Positions 15,901 to 25,062 are shown, counted from the first letter of the stretch. The stretch is 64,000 nt of DNA from Streptomyces sp. CMB-StM0423 (GCF_002847285.1 NZ_CP025407.1:5893001-5957000); one strand, 5' to 3'. The notes: a model not told the origin generated them from the letters alone. Numbers and translations are program-made.

Positions 15901-18006
15901 ATGACCGTCGACACCCACTGCCCCTACTGCTCCCTCCAGTGCGGCATGACGCTCGCACCGGCCGCCGCCGACGGCGGGCTCGACGTGCGGGAGCGCCCGG
16001 CGTTCGACGTCAACCGCGGTGCCCTGTGCGGCAAGGGCCGTACCGCGCCCGCCGTCCTCGACTCCGCCGCCCGGCTGACGCAGCCGCTGGTACGCGACGA
16101 CCGCGACGACCCCGCCGCACCTCTCCGCGCCGCCTCCTGGACCGAGGCGCTCGACCGCGTCGCCGCCGGGCTCGCCGCGGCCCGGGACGGGCACGGGGCG
16201 GACGCCGTGGGGGTCTTCGGCGGCGGCGGGCTGACCAACGAGAAGGCGTACGCGCTCGGCAAGTTCGCCCGCGTCGTCCTCGGCACCTCCCAGATCGACT
16301 ACAACGGCCGCTTCTGCATGTCGTCCGCCGCCGCCGCGGGCAACCGCGCCTTCGGGCTCGACCGCGGCCTGCCCTTCCCCCTCGCCGACATCCCCCGCAC
16401 CGGCTGCGTGATCCTCGTCGGCGCCAACCCCGCCGAGACCATGCCGCCCGCCCTGCGCTACTTCACCGAGCTGCGCGCCAACGGCGGCACCCTCGTCGTC
16501 GTCGACCCGCGCCGCACCCGCACCGCGGAGCAGGCCGACCTGCACCTCGCCCCCCGCCCCGGCACCGACCTCGCGCTCGCCCTCGGGCTGCTGCACCTCG
16601 TGATCGCGGAAGGCCGCACCGACGACGCCTACATCGCGGAGCGCACCACCGGCTGGCCCGCCGCCCGCGCCGCCGCCATGGCCCACTGGCCGGAGCTGGT
16701 CGAGCGGATCACCGGCGTGCCCGTACCGCAACTGCGCCGCGCCGCCGCGCTGTTCTGCGACCCCGGGGCCGCCATGGTGCTCACCGCCCGCGGCCCCGAG
16801 CAGCAGGCCAAGGGCACCGACACGGTCGGCGCGTGGATCGACCTGTGCCTGGCCACCGGCCGCCCAGGACGCCCCTTCTCCGGCTACGGCTGCCTCACCG
16901 GCCAGGGCAACGGGCAGGGCGGCCGCGAACACGGCCAGAAGGCCGACCAGCTCCCCGGCTACCGGCTGCTCAGCGACTCCGCCGCCCGCGCCCACGTCGC
17001 CGCCGTGTGGGGCGTCGACCCCGGTACGCTCCCGGGCCCCGGGCGCAGCGCGTACGAACTGCTCGACGCCCTTGGCGCCCCCGGGCCCGACGGGGTGCGG
17101 GCGCTGCTGCTCATGGGCTCCAACCCGGTGGTCTCCGCGCCGCGCGCCGCGCACGTCGAACGGCGGCTGCGGTCGCTGGACTTCCTGGCCGTCGCGGACG
17201 TGGTGCTGTCGGAGACGGCGGCGCTCGCGGACGTCGTGCTGCCCGTGGCGCAGTGGGCGGAGGAGACCGGCACGCTGACGAACCTGGAGGGGCGGGTGCT
17301 GCTGCGCCGCCGCGCCGCCGACCCGCCGCCCGGGGTACGCGGCGACCTCGACGTGCTGCGCGGCCTCGCCGAGCGGCTGGCGCCTGCGCGGGCGGCGGGG
17401 TTCCCGGTGGCGGCGGAGGAGGTCTTCGCGGAGCTGCGGCGGGCGTCGGCCGGGGGGAAGGCGGACTACTCGGGGATCACGTACGCCCGGATCGAGGCGG
17501 AGGGCGGCGTGTTCTGGCCGTGCCCGGAGGGCGGCGAGCCGGTGCCGCGGATGTTCCTCGACCGGTTCGCGACGCCGGACGGGCGGGCGCGGTTCGCGGG
17601 GGTGCAGCACCGGCCCGCCGCGGAGGAGACGGACGCGGAGTACCCGGTGTGGCTGACGACGGGCCGGGTGCTGGCCCAGTACCAGTCGGGCGCCCAGACG
17701 CGCCGGGTCCCCGAGCTGACGGCGGCCGCCCCGGGCCCGTACGTGCAGATGCACCCGGAGCTGGCCGCCCGCGTGGGCGCCGACGAGGGCGACCCGGTCG
17801 CGGTTCTCTCCCGACGCGGCCGGGCCGTGGCGCCGGCGCGTATCACCACGGCGATCAGGCCGGACACGGTGTTCATGCCGTTCCACTGGCCGGGCGCGGG
17901 GCGGGTGAACACGGTGACGAACCCGGCGCTTGACCCGGTGTCGGGGATGCCGGAGTTCAAGGTGTGCGCGGTGCGCGTGGAGCGGGCGGGTCCTGCGGGG
18001 GAGTAG
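15901..18006 (+). CDS. nasA: Assimilatory nitrate reductase, molybdopterin catalytic subunit
   Basis: 701 residues. It begins with a [4Fe-4S] site (CPYCSLQC plus ALCGKG: Cys7, 10, 14, 43). Molybdopterin-binding domains follow, with NGRFCMSSAAAAGN carrying the likely Mo-ligand Cys, GANPAETMP, and LTGQGNGQGGREHGQKADQLPG. A C-terminal dinucleotide-binding domain ends the chain. No Tat signal is present, so it is cytosolic, as for NasA/NarB-type enzymes that reduce nitrate to nitrite for nitrogen assimilation. The ATG at 15901 is chosen over an in-frame GTG at 15874 because family proteins start just before the first Cys. It is divergent from siroheme synthesis and upstream of nirBD. Confidence 0.9.
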   Translation: MTVDTHCPYCSLQCGMTLAPAAADGGLDVRERPAFDVNRGALCGKGRTAPAVLDSAARLTQPLVRDDRDDPAAPLRAASWTEALDRVAAGLAAARDGHGADAVGVFGGGGLTNEKAYALGKFARVVLGTSQIDYNGRFCMSSAAAAGNRAFGLDRGLPFPLADIPRTGCVILVGANPAETMPPALRYFTELRANGGTLVVVDPRRTRTAEQADLHLAPRPGTDLALALGLLHLVIAEGRTDDAYIAERTTGWPAARAAAMAHWPELVERITGVPVPQLRRAAALFCDPGAAMVLTARGPEQQAKGTDTVGAWIDLCLATGRPGRPFSGYGCLTGQGNGQGGREHGQKADQLPGYRLLSDSAARAHVAAVWGVDPGTLPGPGRSAYELLDALGAPGPDGVRALLLMGSNPVVSAPRAAHVERRLRSLDFLAVADVVLSETAALADVVLPVAQWAEETGTLTNLEGRVLLRRRAADPPPGVRGDLDVLRGLAERLAPARAAGFPVAAEEVFAELRRASAGGKADYSGITYARIEAEGGVFWPCPEGGEPVPRMFLDRFATPDGRARFAGVQHRPAAEETDAEYPVWLTTGRVLAQYQSGAQTRRVPELTAAAPGPYVQMHPELAARVGADEGDPVAVLSRRGRAVAPARITTAIRPDTVFMPFHWPGAGRVNTVTNPALDPVSGMPEFKVCAVRVERAGPAGE

Positions 18007-18029
18007 CGGGGGTCACCCCCTACGCGGCG

Positions 18030-18350
18030 TCAGGCCGTCGCTTCCCGCTCCACCCAGGCGAGGTACCCGGCGCTGCCGTGGGTCACCGGGGTGGCGATGA
18101 TCTCCGGCTCGTCGTAGTCGTGCGCCTCGCGCAGATGGGTCTCCAGCTCCGGGTAGCGCGCGGCCGTTGTCTTGAGGAGTACCTGCCACTCCCTGGTCTC
18201 CTCGATCGCGCCCTGCCAGCGGTAGACCGACGTGACCGCCGCGCTCACCTGCGCACACGCCGCCAGCCTCGCCTCCACCGCCCCGCGAGCCAGCGAGTCG
18301 GCCTTCTCCCGGGCGTCCGTCGTCGTGAGCACTGTCAGGAAGTCCGTCAT
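18030..18350 (-). CDS. cutA: CutA1 divalent-ion tolerance protein
   Basis: 106 residues, ATG with GAAGGAGA upstream. It is the full-length small trimeric CutA fold with family signatures TTTDAREKADSLARG, RLAACAQV, VYRWQGAIEE, EWQVLLKTT and PEIIATPV. Its role is loosely tied to metal tolerance and remains poorly defined in bacteria. It is convergent with nasA. Its upstream side is cut by the insertion element whose left hairpin starts only 20 bases before the start codon, so the native promoter may have been lost or replaced. Confidence 0.92.
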   Translation of the reverse strand: MTDFLTVLTTTDAREKADSLARGAVEARLAACAQVSAAVTSVYRWQGAIEETREWQVLLKTTAARYPELETHLREAHDYDEPEIIATPVTHGSAGYLAWVEREATA

Positions 18351-18362
18351 CAGGTCTCCTTC

Positions 18363-19452
18363 GTGGATACCCCCGGCTTCAGCCGGGGGAGGAAGTGGAG
18401 CCTCCGCTGGTGCGGGGCAGAGAGCCGAGTGGCCGTCAGGGTGATGGGGCGTGCACCAAAGCTGAAGGTGGGGGACACCGCAGGGATTGAGCGGGTCAAT
18501 TGTCAGTCCTCCCCGCTAGGTTCTGATGCATGACGACAGCAGAGGCTACGGAAGCGGCCGGGCATGCTCGGTACACCTTCCGTCTTCGCGTGTCGTCTAC
18601 GGACCGCACGGCTCTTGAAGCTGAGTGGGGCCGGGTTCGCCGGGTGTGGAATGAATGCGTCGCGAAGTCCAGGCAGGTGCACCGGCACAACCGGGCGACG
18701 GGTGGGAAGGCGACGTGCGGGCCGGTGCAGCTTGCGGCGATGCTGACCCGGGCCCGCGCCCGCACCCCGTGGTTGCGCGAGGGGGCCTGTGTTCCGCAGC
18801 AGCAGGTGGATGCGGTGGGGCACTGGTGGGCGAGCTTCGTCGTCCCCGCCGTGACCGAGCAGCTTCCCGTCACCGGGCATGTGATCGGTATCGACTGGGG
18901 CATCAGCCAGACGCAGGAAGCCGAAGCGCGGGCAGGCCGCATCGAACGGCTACCGCGAAGCGAAGCGGCATGCCGCCAAGCTCCACAAGAAGGTCGCCCG
19001 GCAACGCCAGGACACCGGCCGCAAGTGGGCCAAGAAGGTCGTCCGTGACCATGACGCCCTGGCCGTCGAGGACTTCCGCCCGAAGTTCCTCGCGAAGTCG
19101 ACCATGGCCCGTAAGGCCGCTGACGCGGCGATCGGCGCCACCAAGGCCGCGCTGGTCGAGATGGGCCGCAAGCACGGCTGGATCGTGCGCTTGGTGCACC
19201 CGGCGCACACCACCATGGATTGCGCAGACTGCGGAGCGAGAACCAAGCACGCGCTGCCTCTCTCGGAACGAACATATACGTGCACCGCGTGCGGAGTGTC
19301 CCGGCCCCGGGACAAGAATTCCGCCCGCGTGATGCTCGTCCGGGCTGGTCTTCAACCCGGCTGGCGCTGACCGTGTAAGACCTGCACCCTCGCCGGGGGG
19401 CGGGCGACGTGAGCCAGGAATCCCTCTCTCCTTTATGAGGGGGAGGAGTCAA
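18363..19452 (+). mobile_element. Degenerate IS200/IS605-type element (TnpB only)
   Basis: About 1.1 kb bounded by a perfect 9-bp hairpin on the left (18370-18378 with 18381-18389) and an imperfect pyrimidine/purine hairpin on the right (about 19421-19446), both typical of IS605-group ends. There is no tnpA, and the only gene is a broken tnpB. Ends are estimated from the hairpins and the neighbouring genes, not from a target-site comparison. Confidence 0.65.
18530..19370 (+). pseudogene. tnpB: tnpB (OrfB, RuvC-like RNA-guided nuclease family) pseudogene
   Basis: The first part (from ATG 18530) reads in one frame through the helical N-terminal domain to the first RuvC motif GIDWGIS near 18900. 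Reading then continues one frame over from about 18903 (ARRRKPKRGQAASNGYREAK) through AVEDFRPKF, a zinc ribbon (CADCGA and CTACG) and RDKNSARV, ending at 19370. All three RuvC acidic residues survive on paper. The junction has lost roughly 30 residues that intact relatives carry after the first Asp (my recollection of the family), and the frame is shifted. It therefore cannot give a normal protein. Confidence 0.85.
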
Positions 19453-20228
19453 GCCCACTGATCGTAGGCGAGCTTGGCGACCAGACCGGCGACCGTGACG
19501 ACCAGGACGCCGCGGACGAAGCCGCTGCCCTTCTTCAGCGCCATGTGCGCGCCGAGCCAGCCGCCGCCCAGGTTGAAGACCGCGAGCACGACGGCCAGCG
19601 ACCACAGGACCGTGCCCTGGACCGAGAACATCACCAGCGCGCCGAAGTTGGTGCAGACGTTGACGATCTTGGCGGTGGCGGACGCCTGGACCAGGTTCAT
19701 CTGCAGGACGGCCGTCAGCGCGAGCACCAGGAACGTGCCCGTACCCGGGCCTATCAGCCCGTCGTAGAAGCCGATGCCCAGCCCCGCGAGCGCCACCGCG
19801 ACGGCGACCCGGCGCGGCGTCACCGGGCCGGTCGCGGGGGCGTCCGTGCCGAACGACGGGCGCAGCGCGACGAACGCGAGCACCGCGAGCAGCACCACCA
19901 TGATCACCGGCCGCAGCACGTCGCTGCCGACCCCGGCCGCGAAGAACGCCCCCAGCGCGGAGCCGGCGAGCGCCGCCGCCCCGATGCGCACGGCGAGCCG
20001 TACGTCGACGGGGGACTTGCGGGCGTACGTCACCGCCGCGGCGGAGGTACCGACGATGGCCACGGCCTTGTTCGTGCCGAGCAGATACGCGGGCTGGAGA
20101 TGCGGATACCCCAGCAGCAGCGCGGGCAGCAACAGCAGCCCGCCGCCGCCCACCACGGCGTCGATCCAGCCTGCCGCGGCGGCGGCGACACACAGCATGA
20201 CCAGGGTCAACAGGGGTATGTCGGGCAT
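19449..20228 (-). CDS. TSUP (TauE/SafE) family membrane permease
   Basis: 259 residues, seven to eight hydrophobic segments. It has the family N-terminal motif (AAAGWIDAVVGGGGLLLLPALL) and the matching second-half motif (GFYDGLIGPGTGTFLVLAL), so both TSUP repeats are complete. The family transports sulfite, sulfoacetate or other small anions. Location between nitrate reductase and the nirB operon hints at an anion linked to nitrogen or siroheme-dependent metabolism, but no substrate can be read from sequence. Its stop codon at 19449-19451 touches the right end of the insertion element, so the last residues and stop may come from the insertion. Confidence 0.85.
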   Translation of the reverse strand: MPDIPLLTLVMLCVAAAAAGWIDAVVGGGGLLLLPALLLGYPHLQPAYLLGTNKAVAIVGTSAAAVTYARKSPVDVRLAVRIGAAALAGSALGAFFAAGVGSDVLRPVIMVVLLAVLAFVALRPSFGTDAPATGPVTPRRVAVAVALAGLGIGFYDGLIGPGTGTFLVLALTAVLQMNLVQASATAKIVNVCTNFGALVMFSVQGTVLWSLAVVLAVFNLGGGWLGAHMALKKGSGFVRGVLVVTVAGLVAKLAYDQWA

Positions 20229-20365
20229 CGTCGGGCGAGCGTAACCCGGGGTGGGGAGCCGCCTTGGAGGCGGGGTGGGGCCGGGGTCCGGGGCGGCTTC
20301 GTGCAGAGGTCGGGGCGGGGAGCGCCCGGCGCTCACAGTGCCGTCCGGGGGGTGCTGAGGGCAGC

Positions 20366-20403
20366 GTTGCGCGGTGGAAACCGGGGGGATGCGGCGGGGT
20401 AAC
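20366..20403 (+). promoter_or_regulatory. GlnR-like box upstream of the nirB operon
   Basis: Four half-sites at exact 11-base steps: GTTGC (20366), GAAAC (20377), GATGC (20388) and GTAAC (20399). The consensus as I know it is gTnAC-n6-GaAAC-n6-GTnAC-n6-GaAAC. The second site matches fully, the first and fourth have one mismatch, the third is weak. It sits just upstream of the flavoprotein-nirBD operon, a known type of GlnR target in Streptomyces. Confidence 0.5.
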
Positions 20404-20425
20404 GGCCCCGCCGCAAGGTGGGCGC

Positions 20426-21964
20426 ATGAGCCTGACCGAGCCCGTAGCCGACCGCCCCGCCGGGGGGCGCCGCGTCGTGATCGTCGGCGGCGGCATGGCC
20501 GGTACGCGGCTCGCGCGGCAGCTCGCCGGTGCCGGCGCGCGGGTGACGGTCGTCGGGGAGGAGCCGCATGCCCCGTACAACAGGGTGCTGCTCGCCGACG
20601 TCCTCGCCGGGCGCTACGCGCCGGACGTGATCCGCCTGCCCGACCTCCCGGCGGCCCCGGCGGTCCGCGTGCTGCGGGGCGTGCGCGCGGTGCGCGTCGA
20701 CCGCGCCGCGCGCCGGGTGGAGTGCGACGACGGGCGGGCGGTGCCGTACGACGTGCTGGTGCTGGCCACGGGCGCCTGGCCGGTGCTGCCGCCGCTGCGC
20801 GGGCTGTTCGATGACGACGGCGACGGCGTCGGCGGTGCCGGTGTCGCGTTGCCAGCGGGGGTGCACGCCTTCCGGACGATGGACGACTGCCTCGCGCTCG
20901 CCGCGGCGACGATCCCGGGCGCGGCGGCGGTGGTGGTCGGCGGCGGGCTGCTCGGCGTCTCGGCGGCCCGGGCGCTGGCCCGCCGCGGCGCGCGGGTGGT
21001 GCTGGCGCAGCAGGGGGAGCGCCTGATGGAGCGCCAACTCGACCCGCCCGCGGCCCGCCTGCTGCGGGGCCACCTTGAGGACCTGGGCGTAGAGGTGCAC
21101 ACGGAGTGCCGGGTACGGGGGGTGCGCACACGGCCGGCGGTGCCCGGGGACGGGAGTGACGGCGTGCGCGGGGAGGGCCGGGTCCGGGGTGTGACACCGG
21201 ACCCGGTGGTGCCGGACCCGGGCCGCGCGCCGCGACCTTCGGCGCGTCGTGCCCCCGGCGGCGGCTCCGCCGCGCCTGCGGGGCCCGCGGCCCGTAGCGC
21301 CTGCGGCGCCGGGTCCGGCGATGGCTCCGAGGCACCCGTGGACACGGCCCGTGCAGCCGCCTCCCGCGCCGCAGGCGCGACCACTCGATCCGTCACCGGC
21401 GTCGAACTCGCGGACGGGTACGTGCTCGACGCCCGCCTCGTCGTCCTCGCCTGCGGTGTTCGGCCCCGCGTCGGGCTCGCCAGGGCCGCCGGGCTCGACG
21501 TGGGCGCGGGCGTCGTCGTGGACGACGAACTCCGTACCTCCGATCCCGCCGTCCACGCCATCGGCGACTGCGCCGAGCACGCCGGGGTCCTCTACGGCCT
21601 CGCCGCCCCCGCCCTCGAACAGGCCGACGTCCTCGCCCGCGTCCTCACCGGCACCCCACCACACCGCTACACCGGCACCCGCGCCCTCACCCGCCTCACC
21701 CTCTCCGCCGCCGACACGCCCCTCGACCTCGCCGCCTTCGGCGTCACCGAGCCCGCCCCCGGCGACGACGTCGTGCACCTCGCCGATGCCACCCGCCGCG
21801 TCTACCGCAAGGTCGTCGTCCGCGCCGACCGGCTCGTCGGCGGCATCCTCCTCGGCGACCTCGCCGCGGTCGGCACCCTCGCCCGCGCCTGGGAGGGCGA
21901 CGCGCCGCTGCCCCCGGGCACCCCGCTGCACCACCTGCTCACCGATCACCTCGGAGGCTCCTGA
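20426..21964 (+). CDS. FAD/NAD-dependent oxidoreductase, NasB-like electron-transfer protein for nitrate/nitrite reduction
   Basis: 512 residues from ATG at 20426. It has an FAD-binding Rossmann fold (VVIVGGGMAGTRLA), a second dinucleotide site (VVVGGGLLGVSAARALA) and the late FAD motif (AIGDCAEH), as in the N-terminal half of NirB. There is no BFD iron-sulfur or siroheme domain, so it is a diaphorase module that could pass electrons from NAD(P)H to the nitrate reductase. Between residues about 232 and 315 it carries an Ala/Gly/Pro/Arg-rich insert of degenerate repeats absent from a normal core. It is followed by nirB after two bases, so the two are cotranscribed. Confidence 0.8.
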   Translation: MSLTEPVADRPAGGRRVVIVGGGMAGTRLARQLAGAGARVTVVGEEPHAPYNRVLLADVLAGRYAPDVIRLPDLPAAPAVRVLRGVRAVRVDRAARRVECDDGRAVPYDVLVLATGAWPVLPPLRGLFDDDGDGVGGAGVALPAGVHAFRTMDDCLALAAATIPGAAAVVVGGGLLGVSAARALARRGARVVLAQQGERLMERQLDPPAARLLRGHLEDLGVEVHTECRVRGVRTRPAVPGDGSDGVRGEGRVRGVTPDPVVPDPGRAPRPSARRAPGGGSAAPAGPAARSACGAGSGDGSEAPVDTARAAASRAAGATTRSVTGVELADGYVLDARLVVLACGVRPRVGLARAAGLDVGAGVVVDDELRTSDPAVHAIGDCAEHAGVLYGLAAPALEQADVLARVLTGTPPHRYTGTRALTRLTLSAADTPLDLAAFGVTEPAPGDDVVHLADATRRVYRKVVVRADRLVGGILLGDLAAVGTLARAWEGDAPLPPGTPLHHLLTDHLGGS

Positions 21965-21966
21965 CG

Positions 21967-24615
21967 ATGTCGACGACCACCCGCACGCCGCCGGCTCCGC
22001 AGCCGCCGCAGGCACCCCGCACCCTCGTGCTCGTCGGACACGGCATGGTCGGGCAGCGCTTCCTCGAAGCCCTCGCCGAGCACCGCGTCACCGACACCCA
22101 CCGCGTCGTCGTCTTCTGCGAAGAGCCCCGGCCCGCCTACGACCGCATGCACCTCACCTCCTACTTCTCCGGCACCACCCCCGAAGGACTCTCCGTCACC
22201 CCCGACGGGTTCATGGCCGGGCACGGCATCGAACTCCACGTCGGCGACCCCGCCGTCGCCGTCGACCGCGCCGCGCGCACCGTCACCTCCGCCGCGGGCC
22301 GCACCGTCCCGTACGACGTGCTGGTGCTGGCCACCGGCTCGTATCCCTTCGTCCCGCCCGTCCCCGGCAAGGACGCCCGCGGCTGCTTCGTCTACCGCAC
22401 GGTCGAGGACGTCCTGGCCATCGAGGCGTACGCGCAGGGGGCGACCGCCGGCGTCGTCGTCGGCGGCGGACTGCTCGGTCTTGAGGCGGCGGGGGCGCTG
22501 CGCGGGCTGGGGCTGGCGACGCACATCGTGGAGTTCGCGCCGCGGCTCATGCCCGTCCAGGTCGACGAGGGCGGCGGCGCCGCCCTCCGCCGTACCATCG
22601 GCGACCTGGGGCTCGACGTGCACACCGGGGTCGCGGGGCAGGAGATCCGCACCGGCGCCGCGGGCGCGGTGACCGCGATGGAGCTGTCGGACGGCTCGGC
22701 CGTCGCCGCGGACCTCGTGGTCTTCTCCGCGGGCGTACGCCCCCGGGACCGGCTCGCCCGCGAGGCGGGCCTGACCGTGGGCGAGCGCGGCGGCGTCGCC
22801 GTGGACGAGCGGTGCCGTACCTCCGACCCCGCGGTCTTCGCCATCGGCGAGTGCGCGCAGGCCGCGGACGGCCGGGTCTACGGGCTGGTCGCACCCGGGT
22901 ACGAGATGGCGGAGACCGCCGCCGCCGCGATCGCCGCCGCCCCACACGCCCCCGCCGCCGCCCCCAGGACCTTCACCGGCGCCGACACCTCCACCAAGCT
23001 CAAGCTCCTCGGCGTCGGCGTCGCCTCCTTCGGCGACGCCCTCGGCACCGCCGCCGACTGCCTCGACGTCGTCTACTCCGACTCCCGCGCCGGCCTCTAC
23101 AAGAAGCTCGTCGTCGCCCGCGACGGCACCCTCCTCGGCGGCGTCCTCGTCGGCGACACCGACGCGTACGGCATGCTCCGCCCGCTCACGGGCAGCGTGC
23201 CGCCCGTGCCGCCCGAGCAGTTGGTGCTCCCCCCGGGCGCCGGCGCACCCGCGGCCCTCGGGCCCGCCGCGCTCCCCGACGACGCCGTGGTCTGCAACTG
23301 CCACAACGTCACCAAGGCCGCCATCCGCGGCGCCGTCGCAGAACACGACTGCACCACCGCGCGCGAGGTGCAGAAGTGCACCCGCGCCGGCTCCGGCTGC
23401 GGCTCCTGCGAGAAGGTCCTCACCGCGCTGGTCAACGACGAGCTGGCGGCCCGCGGCGTCGCCGTCGACAAGGGCCTGTGCCGCTGCTTCGCCCACACCA
23501 GGACCGAGCTGTACGAGATCGTCCGCGTCAAGCGCATCAGCTCGTACCTCCGCCTCCTCGACGAGCACGGCCGCGAGGAGGCGCGCAGCGGCGACGGCTG
23601 CGAGGTGTGCAAGCCCGCCGTCGCGTCCGTCTTCGCCTCGCTCGCGCCCGAGATCGGCGCCGCCGGCTACGTACTCGACGGCGAACAGGGCGCCTTGCAG
23701 GACACCAACGACCACTTCCTCGCCAACCTCCAGCGCAACGGCTCGTACTCCGTCGTCCCGCGCGTGCCCGGCGGCGAGATCACCCCGGACAAGCTGATCG
23801 TGCTCGGCGAGGTGGCGCGCGACTTCGGGCTCTACACGAAGATCACCGGCGGCCAGCGCATCGACCTCTTCGGCGCCCGCGTCGACCAGCTCCCCGCCAT
23901 CTGGGCCCGGCTCGTCGACGCCGGGTTCGAGTCGGGGCACGCGTACGGAAAGGCGCTGCGCACGGTCAAGTCCTGCGTGGGGTCGACCTGGTGCCGCTAC
24001 GGCGTGCAGGACAGCGTCCGCATGGCCATCGACCTGGAGCTGCGCTACCGCGGACTGCGCTCGCCGCACAAGCTGAAGGCCGCCGTCTCCGGCTGCTCAC
24101 GCGAGTGCGCGGAGGCGCAGGGCAAGGACTTCGGCGTCATCGCCACCGCGAGCGGCTGGAACCTGTACGTCTGCGGCAACGGCGGCGCCACCCCCCGGCA
24201 CGCCGACCTCCTCGCCCAGGACCTCGCCGACGACGAACTCGTCCGGCTCGTCGACCGGTTCCTGATGTTCTACATCCGCACCGCCGACCGGCTGGAGCGC
24301 ACCTCGGTCTGGCTGGAGCGGCTGGAGGGCGGCCTCGGCCACCTGCGCGACGTCGTCGTCGCCGACTCCCTCGGCATCGGCGCCGAACTGGAGGAGCAGA
24401 TGGCCGCGCACGTCGCGCACTACCGCGACGAGTGGGCCGCCACCCTGGCCGACCCCGAACGGCTCGCGCGCTTCGTCTCGTTCGTCAACGCTCCCGGCGT
24501 GCCGGACCCCACCGTGCGGTTCGTCCCCGAGCGCGACCAGGTCAAGCCCGACCTCACCCTGTTGTCAGGCCCCGCCATCCCGGTGCGCGGGACGCTGGAA
24601 GGAGCATCCGCATGA
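21967..24615 (+). CDS. nirB: Assimilatory nitrite reductase, large subunit
   Basis: 882 residues. Domain order is NAD(P)H/FAD oxidoreductase (1-410, with VLVGHGMVGQRFLE and VVVGGGLLGLEAAGAL), a BFD-like [2Fe-2S] domain (VCNCHNVT, then CTRAGSGCGSC), nitrite/sulfite reductase ferredoxin-like half-domain, and the siroheme/[4Fe-4S] domain with SCVGSTWCRYG and SGCSRECAEAQG supplying the four cluster cysteines. It reduces nitrite to ammonium with NAD(P)H in the cytosol. It sits second in a tight operon and overlaps nirD by four bases (ATGA). Siroheme would come from the chelatase encoded 6 kb upstream. Confidence 0.95.
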   Translation: MSTTTRTPPAPQPPQAPRTLVLVGHGMVGQRFLEALAEHRVTDTHRVVVFCEEPRPAYDRMHLTSYFSGTTPEGLSVTPDGFMAGHGIELHVGDPAVAVDRAARTVTSAAGRTVPYDVLVLATGSYPFVPPVPGKDARGCFVYRTVEDVLAIEAYAQGATAGVVVGGGLLGLEAAGALRGLGLATHIVEFAPRLMPVQVDEGGGAALRRTIGDLGLDVHTGVAGQEIRTGAAGAVTAMELSDGSAVAADLVVFSAGVRPRDRLAREAGLTVGERGGVAVDERCRTSDPAVFAIGECAQAADGRVYGLVAPGYEMAETAAAAIAAAPHAPAAAPRTFTGADTSTKLKLLGVGVASFGDALGTAADCLDVVYSDSRAGLYKKLVVARDGTLLGGVLVGDTDAYGMLRPLTGSVPPVPPEQLVLPPGAGAPAALGPAALPDDAVVCNCHNVTKAAIRGAVAEHDCTTAREVQKCTRAGSGCGSCEKVLTALVNDELAARGVAVDKGLCRCFAHTRTELYEIVRVKRISSYLRLLDEHGREEARSGDGCEVCKPAVASVFASLAPEIGAAGYVLDGEQGALQDTNDHFLANLQRNGSYSVVPRVPGGEITPDKLIVLGEVARDFGLYTKITGGQRIDLFGARVDQLPAIWARLVDAGFESGHAYGKALRTVKSCVGSTWCRYGVQDSVRMAIDLELRYRGLRSPHKLKAAVSGCSRECAEAQGKDFGVIATASGWNLYVCGNGGATPRHADLLAQDLADDELVRLVDRFLMFYIRTADRLERTSVWLERLEGGLGHLRDVVVADSLGIGAELEEQMAAHVAHYRDEWAATLADPERLARFVSFVNAPGVPDPTVRFVPERDQVKPDLTLLSGPAIPVRGTLEGASA

Positions 24616-24995
24616 CCACGACGGCGTACGCGCCCGCGCGGACCGTCCTGCGCGTCGAGATCCGCACCGCGGGGCGCTGGCACCCGGTGTGCGATCTCGC
24701 CCTGCTCACCCGCGGCCGCGGCGTCGCGGCGCTGCTGCCGGACGGCACGCAGATCGCGCTCTTCCTCGGCCGCACCGGCGCCGCCTACGCGATCGGCAAC
24801 CGCGACCCGTTCACCGGCGCGTACGTGCTGTCGCGGGGGCTGCTCGGGTCGGCACCCCCGGCCGAGGGGGGCCGGCCGTTCGTGGCGTCGCCGCTGCTGA
24901 AGCAGCGGTTCGACCTGGCGACGGGGCGGTGCCTGGACGACGAGGAGGTGGCGGTGCCGGCGTACGAGACGCGGATCGCGGAGGTGGCGGCGTAG
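24612..24995 (+). CDS. nirD: Nitrite reductase small subunit (Rieske-like fold)
   Basis: 127 residues, starting in the ATGA overlap with nirB. The whole length matches NirD (WHPVCDLALLTRGRG, VALFLGRTG-type strand, YAIGNRDPFTGAYVLSRGLLG, VASPLLKQRFDLATGRCLDD). Like other NirD proteins it keeps the Rieske fold without the Cys/His iron-sulfur ligands. It partners NirB. A strong hairpin terminator follows. Confidence 0.93.
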   Translation: MTTTAYAPARTVLRVEIRTAGRWHPVCDLALLTRGRGVAALLPDGTQIALFLGRTGAAYAIGNRDPFTGAYVLSRGLLGSAPPAEGGRPFVASPLLKQRFDLATGRCLDDEEVAVPAYETRIAEVAA

Positions 24996-25020
24996 CGGAA
25001 GGTACGCGACCGGGGCGCGG

Positions 25021-25062
25021 TTCCGGTGCGCACCGGGGGGGCAGGACCGGTGCGTACCGGAA
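25021..25062 (+). terminator. Terminator after nirBD
   Basis: 16-bp inverted repeat (25021-25036 with 25047-25062) with one mismatch and a 10-nt loop, 25 bases after the nirD stop. Each arm is itself nearly palindromic. Confidence 0.7.

Noticed and set aside
15937..17886. Long open frames antisense to and in another frame of nasA
   Set aside because: High-GC shadows without start signals; nasA is unambiguous.
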